Origin: CAZYQW01 sp964649825 | GTDB lineage: Bacteria > Planctomycetota > B15-G4 > JADJEK01 | Assembly (NCBI GenBank): GCA_964649825.1 | Contig: CAZYQW010000090.1 | Location: 9,127 to 73,126 of the forward strand | Length of the DNA stretch: 64,000 nucleotides | Reading direction: 5' to 3' | In this document: positions 62,816-64,000 of the stretch, one piece after another | Layout of the letters: each line of letters opens with the position of its first letter | How positions within the stretch are numbered: position 1 is the stretch's first letter | The notes under the pieces: generated by a model | What the model was told of the DNA's origin: nothing | Seen by the model: only the letters and a program-made list of their open reading frames with translations | Databases searched by the model: none | Translations under genes and position numbers: made by a program

Positions 62816-63889
62816 ATGGACACGAACGAGGAACAAGCCTGGCGCGCGGTTCTCTCCCGCGACGCGGCCTTCGACGGCGCTTTCGTCTACGCGGTCACGA
62901 CGACGGGCGTCTTCTGTCAGCCGACCTGCCCGTCGCGGCGACCGCGGCGCGAGAACGTCCGGTTCTTCGCGACGCCGATCGAGGCGCGGCGCGAGGGGTT
63001 CCGCCCCTGCCGCCGGTGCCGCCCCGAGTCGAGCGGCGGCAGCGCGACCGAGCGCGCGGTCCTGGCCGCGATGACGTACGTCGACGATCATCCCGACGAG
63101 GACGTCACGCTCGATCGGATCGCGGCCGCGGTCGCGGCGAGCCCGCACCACCTCCAGCGGGAGTTCACGCGGCTGGTCGGCATGAGCCCGCGCCAGTACG
63201 TCGAGCACGGCCGCTGGGCGCGGTTCCGGCGCGGCGTCAAGGAGGGGAAGGGCGTCGTGGAGTCGTCGTACGCCGCGGGGTTCGGGTCGAGCCGCGGACT
63301 GTACGAGCACGCGCGCCGCGCGATTGGAATGACGCCCGGCGCATACGCGCGCGGCGGCGCGGGAGTCGTCGTTCGCCGGACCTTCGTCGATTGCGATCTC
63401 GGTCGCGCGCTCGTCGCGGCCACCGGCGACGGAATCTGCTCGGTGCTGCTCGGCGACGACGACGGCGAACTCGCGGCCGAGATGGCCGCGCAGCTTCCGC
63501 AGGCGACGATGGACGACGACGCGACCGTCCGCCGTGATTGGGTCGACGCCGTCGTTCGGCACTTGAACGACACGCGGATCCCGCTCGCCGTCGATCTCGA
63601 TTACCGCGGCACGCCGTTCCAGATCCGCGTGTGGGACGCGCTGCGGGCGATCGAGCCGGGCGAGACGCGCTCCTACGCCGAGCTCGCGGCGTCGATCGGC
63701 TCGCCGCGAGCCGTCCGGGCGGTCGCGACGGCTTGCGCCAGCAACACGATCGCGGTGCTGGTGCCGTGTCATCGCATCGTCCGCAAGGACGGGGCGCTCG
63801 GCGGCTATCGGTGGGGCGTCGAACGCAAGCGAGCGCTGCTCGCCCGCGAGGCGGCGACGCGGTCTAGTGGTGTGATTCAGAGTTGTTGA
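62816..63889 (+). CDS. ada: bifunctional Ada: methylphosphotriester sensor plus O6-alkylguanine-DNA alkyltransferase
   Basis: This 357-residue protein has both Ada halves. The N-terminal zinc domain has Cys34, Cys38, Cys65 and Cys68 (TTGVFCQPTCPSRRP ... PCRRCRPE). AraC-type helices follow (VTLDRIAAAVAASPHHLQREFTRLVGMSPRQYV and ESSYAAGFGSSRGLYEHARRAIGMTPGAY). The C-terminal domain carries the acceptor Cys318 in LVPCHRIVRKDGALGGYRWG. It repairs methylated phosphates and O6-alkylguanine and, once methylated, activates adaptive-response genes. The last residues (TRSSGVIQSC) look unlike normal Ada ends and may come from a repeat element joined to the gene. Confidence 0.93.
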   Translation: MDTNEEQAWRAVLSRDAAFDGAFVYAVTTTGVFCQPTCPSRRPRRENVRFFATPIEARREGFRPCRRCRPESSGGSATERAVLAAMTYVDDHPDEDVTLDRIAAAVAASPHHLQREFTRLVGMSPRQYVEHGRWARFRRGVKEGKGVVESSYAAGFGSSRGLYEHARRAIGMTPGAYARGGAGVVVRRTFVDCDLGRALVAATGDGICSVLLGDDDGELAAEMAAQLPQATMDDDATVRRDWVDAVVRHLNDTRIPLAVDLDYRGTPFQIRVWDALRAIEPGETRSYAELAASIGSPRAVRAVATACASNTIAVLVPCHRIVRKDGALGGYRWGVERKRALLAREAATRSSGVIQSC

Positions 63890-64000
63890 CGTTTCTCCGG
63901 GGCCCTCGTCATCGCTTGCTGCGTTGCTCCTCCTCGACGTATCTCGAATACGCGGTCGTCGTCGCGCCTTGCCAGCGACGACGATGACCTCCGGATAATC
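63862..64000. repeat. structured sequence after ada, possible dispersed or mobile element end
   Basis: Beginning within the last codons of ada (TCTAGTGGTGTGATTCAGAG) the sequence changes character. It holds an inner hairpin CGTAT-CTCGA-ATACG and outer short arms GTCATCG and CGATGAC about 70 bases apart. Nothing in it codes for a recognisable protein. I suspect a dispersed repeat or insertion-sequence margin, but the element, if real, continues beyond the window. Confidence 0.35.

Overview
This is a GC-rich stretch of bacterial chromosome. It is most likely from a member of the Planctomycetota, probably one of the uncultured or recently cultured lineages rich in secreted beta-propeller proteins. 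That placement is an inference. It rests on many exported proteins sharing two characteristic C-terminal domains, an ECF sigma factor fused to a long exported tail, and many secreted products of no known enzymatic role. I see no rRNA, tRNA, CRISPR array or complete insertion sequence.

Layout. Positions 248-10226 hold five FG-GAP/VCBS beta-propeller genes: two on the plus strand converging on three on the minus strand. Positions 10552-15106 hold a minus-strand operon of an NHL-repeat lipoprotein, an iron(III)-type binding lipoprotein and a permease fused to its ATPase. Next is an ECF sigma factor with a membrane helix and a roughly 900-residue exported part (15319-18786). From 18833 to 34902 five minus-strand genes together cover most of reductive pyrimidine degradation: PreA-like dehydrogenase, class III aminotransferase, dihydropyrimidinase, beta-ureidopropionase and methylmalonate/malonate-semialdehyde dehydrogenase. 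They are split by a plus-strand arsenate-resistance operon (21926-25118: ArsR-ArsC fusion, GAPDH, ArsJ) and a set of small plus-strand genes (DoxX-like, GyrI-like, methyltransferase, RluA-type pseudouridine synthase, VCBS protein).

From 35072 to 41441 lie more exported proteins: a BsuPI-like paralogous pair, a putative lipoprotein, a beta-helix protein and a glycosidase-like propeller. After these come a GT39-like membrane protein with TPRs, a PhoD-like lipoprotein, a class II photolyase and another beta-helix protein. Then follow a palindrome-controlled membrane-protein/winged-helix pair, an acyl-CoA dehydrogenase-like protein and a UvrD helicase carrying an internal DEDDh exonuclease. A 75-residue protein at 52824-53051 looks like a bacterial histone. 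The right end has an APC permease, a serine beta-lactamase-like protein, a large secreted propeller-like protein, a secreted multi-Ig protein, a lipoprotein, a coiled-coil membrane protein and a bifunctional Ada protein. Immediately after ada the window ends in a structured sequence that may be a dispersed or mobile repeat.

How the genes work together. The clearest working units are the arsenate operon, the dispersed pyrimidine-catabolism set and the iron-type ABC operon. The many exported proteins share C-terminal domains and probably share a destination or assembly route. DNA repair is well represented (class II photolyase, Ada, UvrD-exonuclease).
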